From positions 930,001 through 994,000 of the forward strand of contig OZ255620.1 in assembly GCA_965276665.1 (NCBI GenBank): a DNA stretch of 64,000 nt, read 5' to 3'. Within the stretch, counting starts at the first letter, position 1. Each line of letters begins with the position of its first letter. A model generated the notes under the pieces. It was not told the DNA's origin and did not search any database. It was given only the letters and a program-made list of their open reading frames with translations. The translations under genes were made by a program, and so were the position numbers. The DNA comes from CAWGJC01 sp965276665. GTDB taxonomy: Bacteria; Pseudomonadota; Alphaproteobacteria; Acetobacterales; Acetobacteraceae. This document shows, piece by piece, positions 8,825 through 17,762 of the stretch.

Positions 8825-9795
8825 CGATAGGGATCGGGACCGGACAGGAATTCCGTTACGTAGCGGCGCACTCCAACCTCCATCGGCGTGAACTGGCCGC
8901 CATACCCGGCGCCGCGCAGCCGGTCCATCCGCGCCTCGGTGAAACTCTGGTAGACTCCGCGCAACGCCGTCGGCATCTCGACGAAGGCGACCCGCCGCTC
9001 GCTGCCCGCGGCGTCGCAGACCGCGTGGGCGAGATCGAGATAGCTCCTTGCCCGCCCGGTGCCGAGATTGAACAGGCCGTTCACCTCCGGGGTGTCGTGC
9101 AGCCAGAGCAGCACGTCGACCACGTCCCCCACCCAGATGAAATCCCGCGCCTGCGCACCATCGGCGAGACCCTCGCGGTCGGAGCGGAACAGGGTGGCCG
9201 GGTGGCCGGAGACGATCTCGTCGTGCTTCACCTTCACGACGGAAACCATGCTTTCCTTGTGATATTCGTTCGGGCCATAGACGTTGAAGAACTTCAGGCC
9301 GACCCATTGCGGCGGCCGCTTTTCCCCCGCCCCGAGCATTGCCTGCACGCGCAGGTCAAAAGCGTGCTTGGTCCAGCCATAGAGATTGCGCGGGCGGAGC
9401 GTCGGCAGCAGCGCCGGGTCGTCGTCGAACCCCGCCGCGCCATCCCCGTAGGTGGCCGCCGATGAGGCGTAGACCAGCCGCACGCCGCGCGCCGCGCACC
9501 AGGCCCAGAGCCGGAGCGGCAGCTCCACATTGCTCGCCCAGACCAGATCGCCATCCGTCGCGGTGGTCTCGCTGACCGCCCCGAGGTGGAAGACGAGCTC
9601 GATCGGCGGGTGGGCGGCGAGGAATTGATCGAGCGACTCGGGGGCCACGATGCGGGCGGGCGGGTGGCGCGCGAGGTTGCGCCACTTGCCGCCGCTGCCG
9701 AGCCAATCCGCGATCACCACCTCCCGCCCCTGCTCGGCGAGCGCGGCGTGGAGGTTGGAGCCAATGAAGCCGGCGCCGCCGGTGATCAAAATCAT
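8821..9795 (-). CDS. hldD: ADP-L-glycero-D-manno-heptose-6-epimerase
   Basis: 324-residue extended SDR. GGAGFIGSN (residues 6-14) binds NADP, YASSAATYG and the catalytic YGWTK follow, and FFNVYGPNEYHKESMVS is distinctive for HldD/RfaD. It epimerises ADP-D-glycero- to ADP-L-glycero-manno-heptose for the lipopolysaccharide inner core. It heads the overlapping leftward set hldD-lgt-methyltransferase-pgeF. Confidence 0.9.
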   Translation of the reverse strand: MILITGGAGFIGSNLHAALAEQGREVVIADWLGSGGKWRNLARHPPARIVAPESLDQFLAAHPPIELVFHLGAVSETTATDGDLVWASNVELPLRLWAWCAARGVRLVYASSAATYGDGAAGFDDDPALLPTLRPRNLYGWTKHAFDLRVQAMLGAGEKRPPQWVGLKFFNVYGPNEYHKESMVSVVKVKHDEIVSGHPATLFRSDREGLADGAQARDFIWVGDVVDVLLWLHDTPEVNGLFNLGTGRARSYLDLAHAVCDAAGSERRVAFVEMPTALRGVYQSFTEARMDRLRGAGYGGQFTPMEVGVRRYVTEFLSGPDPYR

Positions 9796-9876
9796 CGCGC
9801 GACCTTATAGGGAGCGAGCGGGTCCCGACATAGAGTGGCTCCGCCGCGAAAGCGGCCCCCGATGGGAGTACTCTCG

Positions 9877-10218
9877 ATGAGCGACCGACCGAAATTCTTC
9901 GACGACCTCGCCGGCGTGGCCGGGGGCGCATTCTCCGCCTTTGCCGGCCTGCGTGAGGAGGCGGAGGCGATCTTCCGCGCCAGGATGGACGAGACGCTCC
10001 GCCGGCTCGAACTCGTCCGCCGCGAGGAGTTCGAGGCGGTGCAGGAGATGGCGGCGCAGGCCCGCGCGGGCCAGGAGGCGGCCGAGTCCCGCCTCGCGGC
10101 GCTCGAGGCCCGGGTGGCGGCGCTCGGGACCGCCGCGCTCGAGGCCCGGGTGGCGGCGCTCGAGACCGCCGCCACGCAAGTGTCGGAACCGCCTGCCTCC
10201 TCGCCCGAAATCATGTAG
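9877..10218 (+). CDS. UbiK-like accessory factor (BMFP domain)
   Basis: 113 residues from the ATG at 9877 (MSDRPKFFDDLAGVAGGAF), with GGGAG ten bases upstream. It has an N-terminal amphipathic segment and a coiled coil (ARMDETLRRLELVRREEFEAVQ), matching the DUF526/BMFP family that includes UbiK, an accessory factor of ubiquinone biosynthesis that trimerises. The later part has an almost perfect duplication (LEARVAAL...LEARVAALE). Divergent from hldD. Confidence 0.75.
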   Translation: MSDRPKFFDDLAGVAGGAFSAFAGLREEAEAIFRARMDETLRRLELVRREEFEAVQEMAAQARAGQEAAESRLAALEARVAALGTAALEARVAALETAATQVSEPPASSPEIM

Positions 10219-10420
10219 GCGGAAGAGGCAGCCCGGCCCGATCGCAAGCGCGTGGAGTTGCTGCGCCGCGTCAACAGGCGCATATGGAAACCGTGATGCG
10301 CGCCACCGCTCCTTGCGACGCGATGCAACGGGCCGATAGGGTGCTGCCATCGGCACGCGGCGGATTCGAGTCCGCCCATGCCGCGCCCGGCCCGGACTTC
10401 CTCCAGCAGGGGAGACCCGC

Positions 10421-10924
10421 ATGTCCGCCCTGAGTTTCGTCACCCGAGACGCCGCCGCCAATCCCCTCGACCAGATGGAGCAGATCGTCAGCCAGAACGA
10501 ATGGGCGTTCGACCGCCGCAGCGAATCCGAGATGGCCGCGGAAGCACCGGGAAAATGGTGCGATTACGGGCTGTTCTTCAGCTGGTCGAACGAGATCAGC
10601 ACGATGCATTTCACCTGCGCCTTCGATCTCAAGGTGCCGGAGAAGCGCCGGTCCGCGCTCTACGAGCTGCTGGCACTGGCCAATGAGCGGCTGTGGATCG
10701 GGCATTTCGGCATGGACACCGATGACGGCACCCCGCTGTTCCGCCACTCGGTCCTGCTGCGCGGCGCCCCCGGCGCCTCCGCCGAGAGCCTGGAGGACAT
10801 GGTGGACATCGCGATCACCGAGTGCGAGCGGTTCTACCCCGCCTTCCAATTCGTGCTCTGGGGCGGCAAGACGCCGGCCGATGCGCTTGCCGCGGCGATG
10901 CTGGAGTGCGCCGGCGAAGCATGA
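10421..10924 (+). CDS. YbjN domain-containing protein
   Basis: 167 residues, ATG at 10421 after GGGGAG. The pattern NPLDQMEQIVSQNEWAFDR, GLFFSWSNEISTMHFTCAFD and ALYELLALANERLWIGHF is that of alphaproteobacterial YbjN proteins, a type III-secretion-chaperone-like fold. E. coli YbjN affects stress, motility and fimbriae, but the mechanism is unknown. It sits 40 bases before proC and is probably cotranscribed with it. Confidence 0.8.
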   Translation: MSALSFVTRDAAANPLDQMEQIVSQNEWAFDRRSESEMAAEAPGKWCDYGLFFSWSNEISTMHFTCAFDLKVPEKRRSALYELLALANERLWIGHFGMDTDDGTPLFRHSVLLRGAPGASAESLEDMVDIAITECERFYPAFQFVLWGGKTPADALAAAMLECAGEA

Positions 10925-10964
10925 GGCACGGGCGCATGAGGCCCCGGTGCATAGGACATGGGCG

Positions 10965-11780
10965 ATGAGCGGATCGCCCGGCCTGCCGCCGGTGCTTCTT
11001 ATCGGCGGCGGCAAGATGGGCGGCGCGATGCTGTCGGGCTGGCTCGAGGAAGGTCTCGCGCCCTCCATCGTCATCGACCCCGCGCCCGAGGCCGCCCGGC
11101 TGGGCCGGCCCGGCATCCAGGTGTTCCCCGAACTCGCCGGCGTGCCGGAGGATTTCCGCCCGGAGGCAGTGGTGTTCGCGGTCAAGCCCTATCAGGCCGA
11201 TGAGGCCTTGCCCGGCTGCCGGCGCTTCGCCGGCGAGGCGGTGATGCTGTCGATCATGGCCGGGCGCAGGCTCGCCGGGCTGCGCGGGCTGCTCGGCCCG
11301 GAAGCCGCTTTGGTGCGGGCGATGCCGAACACGCCGGCCGCGATCCGCCAGGGAATCACCGTCGCCTGTCCCGCACCCGGCCTGCCCGCATCGCAACGCC
11401 GGCTTTGCGACCGGCTGCTCGGCGCGATCGGCGGGGTGGAATGGGTGGCGGAGGAATCGATGATCGACGCCGTCACCGGCGTGTCCGGCAGCGGGCCGGC
11501 TTATGTGTTCCTGCTCGCCGAATTGCTCGAGCGCGCGGCCAAGGCGGAGGGCCTGCCGGATGAGCTGGCGCGCATTCTGGCGCGCCGCACCGTCTCCGGC
11601 GCCGGCGCCCTGCTCGCCGCCAGCGAGGAGGACGCCTCCGCGCTCAGAATTGCGGTCACCAGCCCGAAGGGAACCACGGAACGCGCGCTCGACGTGCTGA
11701 TGGCAGACGACGCGTGGCCCCGCCTGGTCCAGGAAGCCGTCAGCGCCGCCGTCGCCCGCTCCAGAGAAATCGGCCAGTAA
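10965..11780 (+). CDS. proC: Pyrroline-5-carboxylate reductase
   Basis: 271 residues from the ATG at 10965. The Rossmann motif LIGGGKMGGAMLSGWLEEG begins at residue 11, followed by AVKPYQ, RAMPNTPAAIRQGIT and the signature VTGVSGSGPAYVFLLAE. It reduces pyrroline-5-carboxylate to proline with NAD(P)H. The YbjN-proC pairing recurs in alphaproteobacteria (family knowledge). Confidence 0.93.
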   Translation: MSGSPGLPPVLLIGGGKMGGAMLSGWLEEGLAPSIVIDPAPEAARLGRPGIQVFPELAGVPEDFRPEAVVFAVKPYQADEALPGCRRFAGEAVMLSIMAGRRLAGLRGLLGPEAALVRAMPNTPAAIRQGITVACPAPGLPASQRRLCDRLLGAIGGVEWVAEESMIDAVTGVSGSGPAYVFLLAELLERAAKAEGLPDELARILARRTVSGAGALLAASEEDASALRIAVTSPKGTTERALDVLMADDAWPRLVQEAVSAAVARSREIGQ

Positions 11781-11801
11781 CGGGGTCTGGATCCCCAGCG
11801 G

Positions 11802-11825
11802 GGCCAAGGGGCAGCGCCCCTGGCC
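11802..11825. terminator. Convergent terminator hairpin
   Basis: Imperfect GC-rich inverted repeat (GGCCAAGGGGC at 11802-11812 with GCCCCTGGCC at 11816-11825, one bulged A) in the 52 bases between the converging proC and DMT-transporter genes. It lacks a long T run, so strength is uncertain, but position and symmetry suit a bidirectional terminator. Confidence 0.55.
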
Positions 11826-11832
11826 TGACTTC

Positions 11833-12729
11833 TCACTTCCGAAGCGCCAACCCCACCCCGGAAAGCGTAAACCCGAGCGCCACGACCTCTCGCGCGCCGA
11901 TCACCTCCCCCAGCATCAAGGACGCGCTGAGAACACCCGCGACGGGCACCATCAGCGCGCCCGTCGCGGTGGTGCTGGCCGGCAGCAGGCGCAGCGCGGC
12001 GAACCAGGTGACGTAGCCGAAGCCCAATCCGATCGCGGCGTTGTAGAGCACGCCGCCCCAGCCATAGGCGTCCACCAGCCAAAGATGCGGGTGATCGAAG
12101 GCGAGCGCCGCTGCGATCAGCGGCAGGCTGCCGAGGCCGAGCTGCCACCCGACGGCGGCCAGCGGCGGCAGGCGCACCGGCATCCGCTTGCCGAGCACGG
12201 TGCCGAGCGCGAACAGGGTCGAGGCGGCCAGGCTGCACGCCGCCCCCGGCAGCTTCTCCCACGAGGCGTGCAGCGGCTGATCCAGCATCAGCGTGGCGAC
12301 GCCCGCGAGGGCGAGGATGAGGCCGACGACTCCCGCCGGCCGCGGCCGCTCGCCGAGCAGCGGCCATGCGAGCAGGGTCGCCCAGATCGGCAGTGTATAG
12401 GTGAGGATCACCGCCTCGGACGCGCCGAGCCAGAGCAGGGAAAGCGCGGAAAAGCCCATCCAGCAGGTGAAGTTGAGCAGGGTCGAGACGAGCAGCGGCC
12501 GCCATTCCCCGGGCAGCGGCAGCAGGCGCTCGCGGCGCAGCGCGGCGGCGGCGATGAACAGCGCGCAGCCGATCACGCCGGTAAAGCTCCGGGCCGTCAT
12601 CGGCGGCAGCTCGGCGACCACCACCTTGTTGATCGGCCAGTTCAGCCCCCACATCAGCGCGGTCGCGACGAGCAGCAGCAGGCCCCTGCCCCGCGTGCCG
12701 CCTGGCTCGATCGACCCGGATCTGGTCAA
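11833..12729 (-). CDS. DMT-superfamily (EamA) transporter
   Basis: 298 residues with about ten hydrophobic helices in two EamA repeats (LLLLVATALMWGLNWPINK starting repeat 1; CSLAASTLFALGTVLGK starting repeat 2). It is an inner-membrane exporter or importer of metabolites; the substrate cannot be predicted. I use the TTG at 12729, just after the stop of the upstream lipoprotein gene. Longer in-frame starts would overlap that gene with non-family sequence. Confidence 0.8.
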   Translation of the reverse strand: MTRSGSIEPGGTRGRGLLLLVATALMWGLNWPINKVVVAELPPMTARSFTGVIGCALFIAAAALRRERLLPLPGEWRPLLVSTLLNFTCWMGFSALSLLWLGASEAVILTYTLPIWATLLAWPLLGERPRPAGVVGLILALAGVATLMLDQPLHASWEKLPGAACSLAASTLFALGTVLGKRMPVRLPPLAAVGWQLGLGSLPLIAAALAFDHPHLWLVDAYGWGGVLYNAAIGLGFGYVTWFAALRLLPASTTATGALMVPVAGVLSASLMLGEVIGAREVVALGFTLSGVGLALRK

Positions 12730-12736
12730 CCCCGGC

Positions 12737-13165
12737 TCAATGGACGTAGACCCGCACCTCCGGGACGGTGATGCCGGGCTCGGCGCCCGATTGCAGGCCG
12801 ATCCGGCTGGGATCGACGCCGAGCTTCTCGATCGCATCGGCGACGCCATGCGCATCGGCATCGGCCTGGTTGATATTGGCGATCTGCGCGGCGAGCGTCA
12901 GCGCGGTGGGGGCGACGGCGCGGATGTCGAACGCGACATCCACCTTGCGGCTGCGCGCCGCGGTGACCGCTTGGCGCAACGCGTCCGTGTAGGTGACGTC
13001 CGGCCGGTCGAAACGGATGGTGACGAGCGGCGGGATCGGCGGCGGCGCGGGCGGCGCCGGCTTGACGACGGCCGGCTTCGGCGGCGGCGCGAAGGTGTTC
13101 TGGTCGATCAACTTGCAGCCGGCGAGCAGGACGGGAAGCAGGAGCGCCGCCCGGCGGCCGATCAA
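12737..13165 (-). CDS. Small hypothetical lipoprotein
   Basis: 142 residues. Signal peptide MIGRRAALLLPVLLAGC with lipobox LAGC (Cys17), then a Pro/Ala-rich linker (residues 26-46) and a globular part of about 90 residues ending VPEVRVYVH. The part DALRQAVTAARSRKVDVAFD followed by DAHGVADAIEKLGVDPSRI resembles OmpA-C-like or similar periplasmic domains only in general layout; no firm family. It overlaps the aldolase stop by four bases. Confidence 0.65.
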   Translation of the reverse strand: MIGRRAALLLPVLLAGCKLIDQNTFAPPPKPAVVKPAPPAPPPIPPLVTIRFDRPDVTYTDALRQAVTAARSRKVDVAFDIRAVAPTALTLAAQIANINQADADAHGVADAIEKLGVDPSRIGLQSGAEPGITVPEVRVYVH

Positions 13166-13953
13166 TTCCGGAAGTCCGGCGCCTCGCGATCCAGTATCCG
13201 CTTGATGCTTTCCAGATGCAGCCGGGCGGATTCACGGTCGCCCTCGCGCATCTGCCTGGCGGTGCGCTCCGCGACATCCGGCGGCACGAGCTTGAGCTTG
13301 CGGCCCGTCATCTCAGCGAGCCGCTGCGCCTCGCAGGCGCGTTCCAGGTAATAGAGATCGTCCCAGGCCTCGGCGATCGTCGCGCCGACCACCATCACGC
13401 CGTGGTTCTTCATGAACACCACATCGGCATCGCCCATGCTGGCGGCGATGCGGTCGCCCTCCGCATCGTCGAGCGCGAGGCCGTTGTAATCCTCGTCGAC
13501 AACCGTGCGGCCGTGGAATTTCAGCGCGGTCTGCCCGGCCCAGGCGAGCGGCGGGCCTTCCAGCATGGCGAGCGCGGTCGCGTTCGGCATATGGGTGTGA
13601 AAGGCGGCGCGGGCGCGTGGCATGGCCTTGTGCAGCCTGCCATGGATATAGAAGGCGGTCGCTTCCGGCGTGCCTTCGCCCTCCACCACGCGCCCGGCGA
13701 AGTCGCAGATCAGCAGGCGCGAGGCGGTGATCTCGGCGAAGCTCCAGCCGTACGGGTTCACCAGAAACAAATCGTCCCGGCCCGGCACCATCGCCGAGAG
13801 GTGGTTGCAGATGCCCTCATGCAGGCCGAGCCTGGCGGCGGCGCGGAAGCAGGCGGCGAGATCGACCCGCGCCGCCCAGACCGCGCCGGCATCGAGCGCG
13901 GTGTTGCGCAGGATCGCCGGCGATGCGGGCGATTCGGTCAAAGCATGGGCCAT
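13162..13953 (-). CDS. Class II aldolase/adducin family protein
   Basis: 263 residues from the ATG at 13953 (GGGAGG upstream). Family marks are EGICNHLSAMVPG, LVNPYGWSFAEI, the metal-binding FHTHMPNATALA and the later NHGVMVVG histidine, with a catalytic Glu in PEATAFYIH. These enzymes cleave or epimerise phospho-sugars or act on ulosonates; the substrate is unknown. Divergent from the amidohydrolase gene by 82 bases, suggesting a shared promoter region. Confidence 0.85.
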   Translation of the reverse strand: MAHALTESPASPAILRNTALDAGAVWAARVDLAACFRAAARLGLHEGICNHLSAMVPGRDDLFLVNPYGWSFAEITASRLLICDFAGRVVEGEGTPEATAFYIHGRLHKAMPRARAAFHTHMPNATALAMLEGPPLAWAGQTALKFHGRTVVDEDYNGLALDDAEGDRIAASMGDADVVFMKNHGVMVVGATIAEAWDDLYYLERACEAQRLAEMTGRKLKLVPPDVAERTARQMREGDRESARLHLESIKRILDREAPDFRN

Positions 13954-14035
13954 CGGCGCCTCCCGGATTTCCACCCAGGCTTGCAGGAACCCCGTCCACG
14001 GGCAAGATGCCGCCCCGTTTCGTACAGGGATCGAC

Positions 14036-15283
14036 ATGGCGAGCAATCACCGCATCGACGGCAAGCGCCTGTGGGACAGCCTGATGGACATGGCCCGGAT
14101 CGGCGCGACGCAAAAGGGCGGGGTGCGCCGCCTCACCCTGACCGAGGTGGACCGCGCGGGGCGCGACCATTTCCGCACGCTGTGCGAGGCGGCGGGCCTG
14201 GCGGTGCGGATCGACGCGATCGGCAACATGTTCGCCCGCCGGTCCGGGCGGGATGCGTCGCGCAAGCCGGTGCTGTTCGGCAGCCATCTCGACAGCCAGC
14301 CCTCCGGCGGCAAGTTCGACGGCGCGCTCGGCGTGATGGCCGGGCTCGAGGTGATGCGGAGCCTCGATGATCGCGGCCTGGTCACCGAGGCGCCGCTCGA
14401 GCTCGTCAACTGGACCGACGAGGAGGGCAGCCGGTTCGGCAAGAGCCTGATGGGCTCCGGCGTCTGGGCCGGCATTTTCCCTGTCGCGGAAGCCGAGAAT
14501 TTCGCCGATGCCGACGGGGTGACGGTCGGCGCGGCGCTCGACGCGATCGGCTATCGTGGTAACGCGCCGGCCGCGGCCTTCCCGGCCGATGCCTATTTCG
14601 AGCTGCATATCGAGCAGGGCCCGATCCTCGAGCGCGAGGACAAGCGGATCGGCATCGTCACCGGTGCGCAGGCGATGGTCTGGTACGACGCGATGGCGAC
14701 CGGGCAGGACGCGCATGCCGGCACCACCCCGCCGGCGGCGCGCCGGGATGCGCTGCTCGCGGCGGCCCGGATCGTCGTTTTGGTGGACCAGATGATGCGC
14801 GCGCGGGGGGAGGATGGCCGCGGCACGGTGGGCGAGCTGCGCGTCTCACCCAACAGCCGCAACGTGGTGCCCGGCGAGGTTCGCTTCTCGGTCGAGTTCC
14901 GCCACCCGGACGATGCGGTGCTGCGCGGGATCGCCGCTGCGTTCCCCGAGGCGGCGCACAGGATCGCCGCCGAGACCGGCGTGACGCTCGCGCTGGAAGA
15001 GCTGTTCCTCAACCCGGGGCAGCCTTTCGATCCGGCCTGCGTCGCGCTGGTGCGGCAGGCGGCGGCCGATCTCGGCTATCCGGCGCGCGAGATCGTCTCC
15101 GGCGCCGGGCACGACGCGGTGTATGTCGCGCGGCACGTGCCGACGGCGATGATCTTCACGCCGTGCAAGGACGGGCTCTCGCACAACGAGGCGGAGAGCA
15201 TTCTGCCGGAGGAGGCCGAGGCCGGCGCGCAGGTGCTACTGCAGGCGGTGCTGGCGCGCGCCGGCGTGGCCGGCGAAGCCTGA
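14036..15283 (+). CDS. Zn-dependent M20 amidohydrolase (N-carbamoyl-L-amino acid hydrolase/allantoate amidohydrolase type)
   Basis: 415 residues from the ATG at 14036, AGGGA upstream. Metal ligands appear in FGSHLDSQPSGGKFDGALGV (His/Asp), WTDEEGSRFG (Glu-Glu) and ELHIEQGPILE, and a late His in TPCKDGLSHNEAE. The dimerisation lid includes DAHAGTTPPAARRD. Members split carbamoyl or ureido groups in amino-acid or purine/pyrimidine catabolism; which one is not decidable here. Confidence 0.88.
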   Translation: MASNHRIDGKRLWDSLMDMARIGATQKGGVRRLTLTEVDRAGRDHFRTLCEAAGLAVRIDAIGNMFARRSGRDASRKPVLFGSHLDSQPSGGKFDGALGVMAGLEVMRSLDDRGLVTEAPLELVNWTDEEGSRFGKSLMGSGVWAGIFPVAEAENFADADGVTVGAALDAIGYRGNAPAAAFPADAYFELHIEQGPILEREDKRIGIVTGAQAMVWYDAMATGQDAHAGTTPPAARRDALLAAARIVVLVDQMMRARGEDGRGTVGELRVSPNSRNVVPGEVRFSVEFRHPDDAVLRGIAAAFPEAAHRIAAETGVTLALEELFLNPGQPFDPACVALVRQAAADLGYPAREIVSGAGHDAVYVARHVPTAMIFTPCKDGLSHNEAESILPEEAEAGAQVLLQAVLARAGVAGEA

Positions 15284-15298
15284 ACTCTATCTGAAAAT

Positions 15299-15406
15299 CT
15301 AGAGCATCATCCGTTCGAGTAGCATCGTTCGAGCGGATAAAGATGCTCGCCAAAACAAAGAGCGAGAGCCTGTGGAGTAAGCGAATGCGAACGGAACACG
15401 CTCTAG
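15299..15406. repeat. MITE/REP-like element with imperfect terminal inverted repeats
   Basis: The ends CTAGAGCATCATCCGTTCG (15299-15317) and, read from the other strand, CTAGAGCGTGTTCCGTTCGC (15406-15387) match at about 16 of 19 positions. The interior holds a second palindrome (GAGCATC...GATGCTC around 15302-15348). Elements starting CTAGAGC are common dispersed repeats in alphaproteobacteria (general knowledge). The right end overlaps the oxyR stop codon. Confidence 0.7.
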
Positions 15407-16302
15407 CTGAGCTCGGCCGCCCGCATGAGCACCGGCACGAGCGCCCGGTAATCCGCCGCGCGTGGCGCGTTCGGCCGCCAGGCGAGACCGAGCGTGCGCC
15501 ACGCGCCACGCCCCTCCAGCGGCCGCAGCACGACATCCGCGCCGGCGGTGACGCCGCCTTCGATCGCGACCTTCGGCAGCAGCGTCACGCCAAGGCCGCC
15601 GGCCACCATCTGGACCAACGTATGGAGGCTGGTGGCGGCAAACCCGTCCGACTGCACCATCCCGCAGGCGGCGAGCGCCTGATCACGCAGGCAATGCCCC
15701 TCCTCGAGCAGCAGCATCCGCTCGGCGGCGAGCGCCGAGGCCGGCACGCGTTTGAGCGCCGCCAAAGGATTGTCGGCCGGCACCGCCAGCAGAAACTCGT
15801 CGCGCGTCACGGACACGGTTTCCGCCGTTCCGCAATCGCAGGGCAGCGCCAGTAGCAGCACGTCGAGCCGCCCGGCGCCGAGACCCTCCACCAGACGCGG
15901 CGTCAGATCCTCGCGCAGGAACAATCGCAAGCGCGGAAACGCCGTTCGCAGCGCGGGCATCAGCCGGGGCAGCAGGAACGGTCCGATCGTTGGGATGACG
16001 CCGAGCCTGAGCGGCCCGCTCATCGGCGCCCGCGCCACGGACGCGGTCTCGACCACCGCCTCAAGCGCGCCGATCGCCTGCCGTGAACGGACCAGGATCT
16101 CCTGCCCGAGCGGGGTGAACACCACACGCTTCCCCGCGCTCCGATCGAGCAGATGCGCATCGAGCTGCCGCTCCAGCGCCAGCACGCCGGCCGACAAGGT
16201 CGATTGCGTCACCGCGCAGGACGACGCCGCCCGGCCGAAATGCTGGTGCTCGGCGAGCGCCAGAAGATAGCGAAGCTGCTGCGGCGTCGGAAGCGCATTC
16301 AT
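15403..16302 (-). CDS. oxyR: Peroxide-sensing LysR regulator OxyR
   Basis: 299 residues. N-terminal winged helix (FGRAASSCAVTQSTLSAGV) and a LysR effector domain. The redox pair is present: LEEGHCLRDQALAAC, Cys204 and Cys213, with the same nine-residue spacing as Cys199/Cys208 of E. coli OxyR. Oxidation by H2O2 forms the disulfide that activates transcription. Divergent from ahpC-ahpD, its likely target. The stop codon TAG lies inside a repeat element. Confidence 0.93.
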   Translation of the reverse strand: MNALPTPQQLRYLLALAEHQHFGRAASSCAVTQSTLSAGVLALERQLDAHLLDRSAGKRVVFTPLGQEILVRSRQAIGALEAVVETASVARAPMSGPLRLGVIPTIGPFLLPRLMPALRTAFPRLRLFLREDLTPRLVEGLGAGRLDVLLLALPCDCGTAETVSVTRDEFLLAVPADNPLAALKRVPASALAAERMLLLEEGHCLRDQALAACGMVQSDGFAATSLHTLVQMVAGGLGVTLLPKVAIEGGVTAGADVVLRPLEGRGAWRTLGLAWRPNAPRAADYRALVPVLMRAAELS

Positions 16303-16400
16303 CGATTGGCTCGATCAAAAGTTTCGGAATTATTCATTAGCGTGCAGTGCAGCATTCGCCCATACCTTGCCTCGCCCGTTCGACGAAGAGGATCACGGCA
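16303..16400. promoter_or_regulatory. Divergent oxyR/ahpC control region
   Basis: 98 bases between the two start codons, noticeably more AT-rich (around 16310-16340) than its surroundings. LysR regulators bind such divergent regions and repress their own gene while activating the neighbour. I see no unambiguous four-part OxyR motif, so the binding site is inferred from arrangement only. Confidence 0.55.
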
Positions 16401-16955
16401 ATGCTGACTGTTGGCGATAAATTCCCGAGCTTCAATCTCACCGCCGTCAAAGCCGGCTCCGCCGGGCTCGACGTCAAGAACGCTTTCACCACGATCGGCA
16501 ACGACGCCGATGAGAACAAGTGGAAGATCTTCTTCTTCTGGCCGAAGGATTTCACGTTCGTCTGCCCGACCGAGATCGTCGCCTACGCCAAGCTGTCGGC
16601 CGATTTCCTCGACCGCGACACGGTCGTCTACGGCGTGTCCACCGATAGCGAGTTCGTCCACCTGAACTGGCGCCTGAACCACGCCGATCTGCGCGACCTC
16701 GCCATCCCGATGCTCGCCGACATCAAGCGCGAGCTGGCGGCTGCCTGCGGCGTGCTCGACCGCAATGAGGGCGTGGCGCTCCGCGCGACCTTCGTGGTCG
16801 ATGCCGAGGGCATCATCCGCCATGTCGCGGTGAACGACCTCTCGGTCGGCCGCAACCCGGCCGAGACGCTCCGCGTGCTCGACGCGCTGCAAAGCGACGA
16901 GCTCTGCCCATGCAACTGGAACAAAGGCGACGAATTCCTCCGCCCCGCCGCCTGA
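16401..16955 (+). CDS. ahpC: Alkyl hydroperoxide reductase/peroxiredoxin, AhpC-type
   Basis: 184 residues from the ATG at 16401. FTFVCPTE carries the peroxidatic cysteine (about Cys55) and ELCPCNW near the end carries the resolving cysteines (169/171). It reduces H2O2 and organic peroxides and is re-reduced here probably by the AhpD disulfide reductase encoded next. Upstream in-frame sequence lacks family similarity, supporting this start. Confidence 0.93.
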   Translation: MLTVGDKFPSFNLTAVKAGSAGLDVKNAFTTIGNDADENKWKIFFFWPKDFTFVCPTEIVAYAKLSADFLDRDTVVYGVSTDSEFVHLNWRLNHADLRDLAIPMLADIKRELAAACGVLDRNEGVALRATFVVDAEGIIRHVAVNDLSVGRNPAETLRVLDALQSDELCPCNWNKGDEFLRPAA

Positions 16956-17030
16956 TTTCCCGGTTCTGATCCGACGATCGGGGCCGCGCCGGGTGTCCGG
17001 CGCGGCCCCACCGCACAAAGGACGCGCCCG

Positions 17031-17582
17031 ATGTCCCTCGACCATCTGAAGTCGCGCATCCCCGATTACGCGCGCGACATCCGCCTCAATCTCGGCACGC
17101 TCGCGACCGAGCCGAGCCTCACCGCGCAGCAGCGCGCCGGCACCTTCGTCGCGAGCGCGCTCGCATCGCGCAATGCGGAGACGATTGCGGCCATCATCGC
17201 CGAGTTCGGGCCCGCCCTGTCGGCCGAGGCGCTCAACGCCGCCAAGGCCGCCGCTTCGATCATGGCGATGAACAACGTCTATTACCGCTTCGTCCACCTG
17301 GTCGGCGGCGATTACGGCAGCTTGGCCGCGAAGCTGCGGATGAGCGTGATCGGCCGCCCGGGCGTGGAGAAGGTCGATTTCGAGCTCTGGTCGCTGGCCG
17401 TCTCGGCGGTGAATGGCTGCGGCATGTGCCTCGAGTCGCATGAGAAGGTGGTGCGTGAGGCCGGCCTCACGCAGGAGCAGGTGCAGGCGGCGGTCCGGAT
17501 CGCCGCCGTCGTGCATGCGGTCGCCGCCACGCTCGACGGCGAATCGGCGACGAACGGCACGGAAGCGCGTCAGGCGGCCTGA
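17031..17582 (+). CDS. ahpD: Alkylhydroperoxidase AhpD-type (carboxymuconolactone decarboxylase fold)
   Basis: 183 residues. The CxxC active site with proton relay is NGCGMCLESHEKVV (GCGMC, then His), and the N-terminal AhpD repeat LKSRIPDYARDIRLNL is typical. AhpD passes electrons from a lipoyl protein to AhpC. It lies 75 bases downstream of ahpC in the same direction. Confidence 0.92.
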   Translation: MSLDHLKSRIPDYARDIRLNLGTLATEPSLTAQQRAGTFVASALASRNAETIAAIIAEFGPALSAEALNAAKAAASIMAMNNVYYRFVHLVGGDYGSLAAKLRMSVIGRPGVEKVDFELWSLAVSAVNGCGMCLESHEKVVREAGLTQEQVQAAVRIAAVVHAVAATLDGESATNGTEARQAA

Positions 17583-17620
17583 AGGCCGCCGCCGGGACGC
17601 GGCCGGAGAGCGGCCGCTCC

Positions 17621-17674
17621 GGCATCTCATCGCAACGGTCCGCCGCTCCTGGCGGACCGTTGCGATGAGATGCC
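17621..17674. terminator. Perfect 24-bp hairpin after ahpD
   Basis: Bases 17621-17644 are the exact reverse complement of 17651-17674, with a six-base loop (GCTCCT). It stands 38 bases after the ahpD stop. There is no U-tract, so it may act as a bidirectional or processing/stabilising hairpin instead of a classic intrinsic terminator. Confidence 0.65.
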
Positions 17675-17762
17675 GCGCTTGACCTTCACGAACCGGCTGC
17701 CTCCCGGGTTCACCCGGGATTAACCCTCATCACGGACAGTGTGAGCCAGACAGAGGCTTGCA

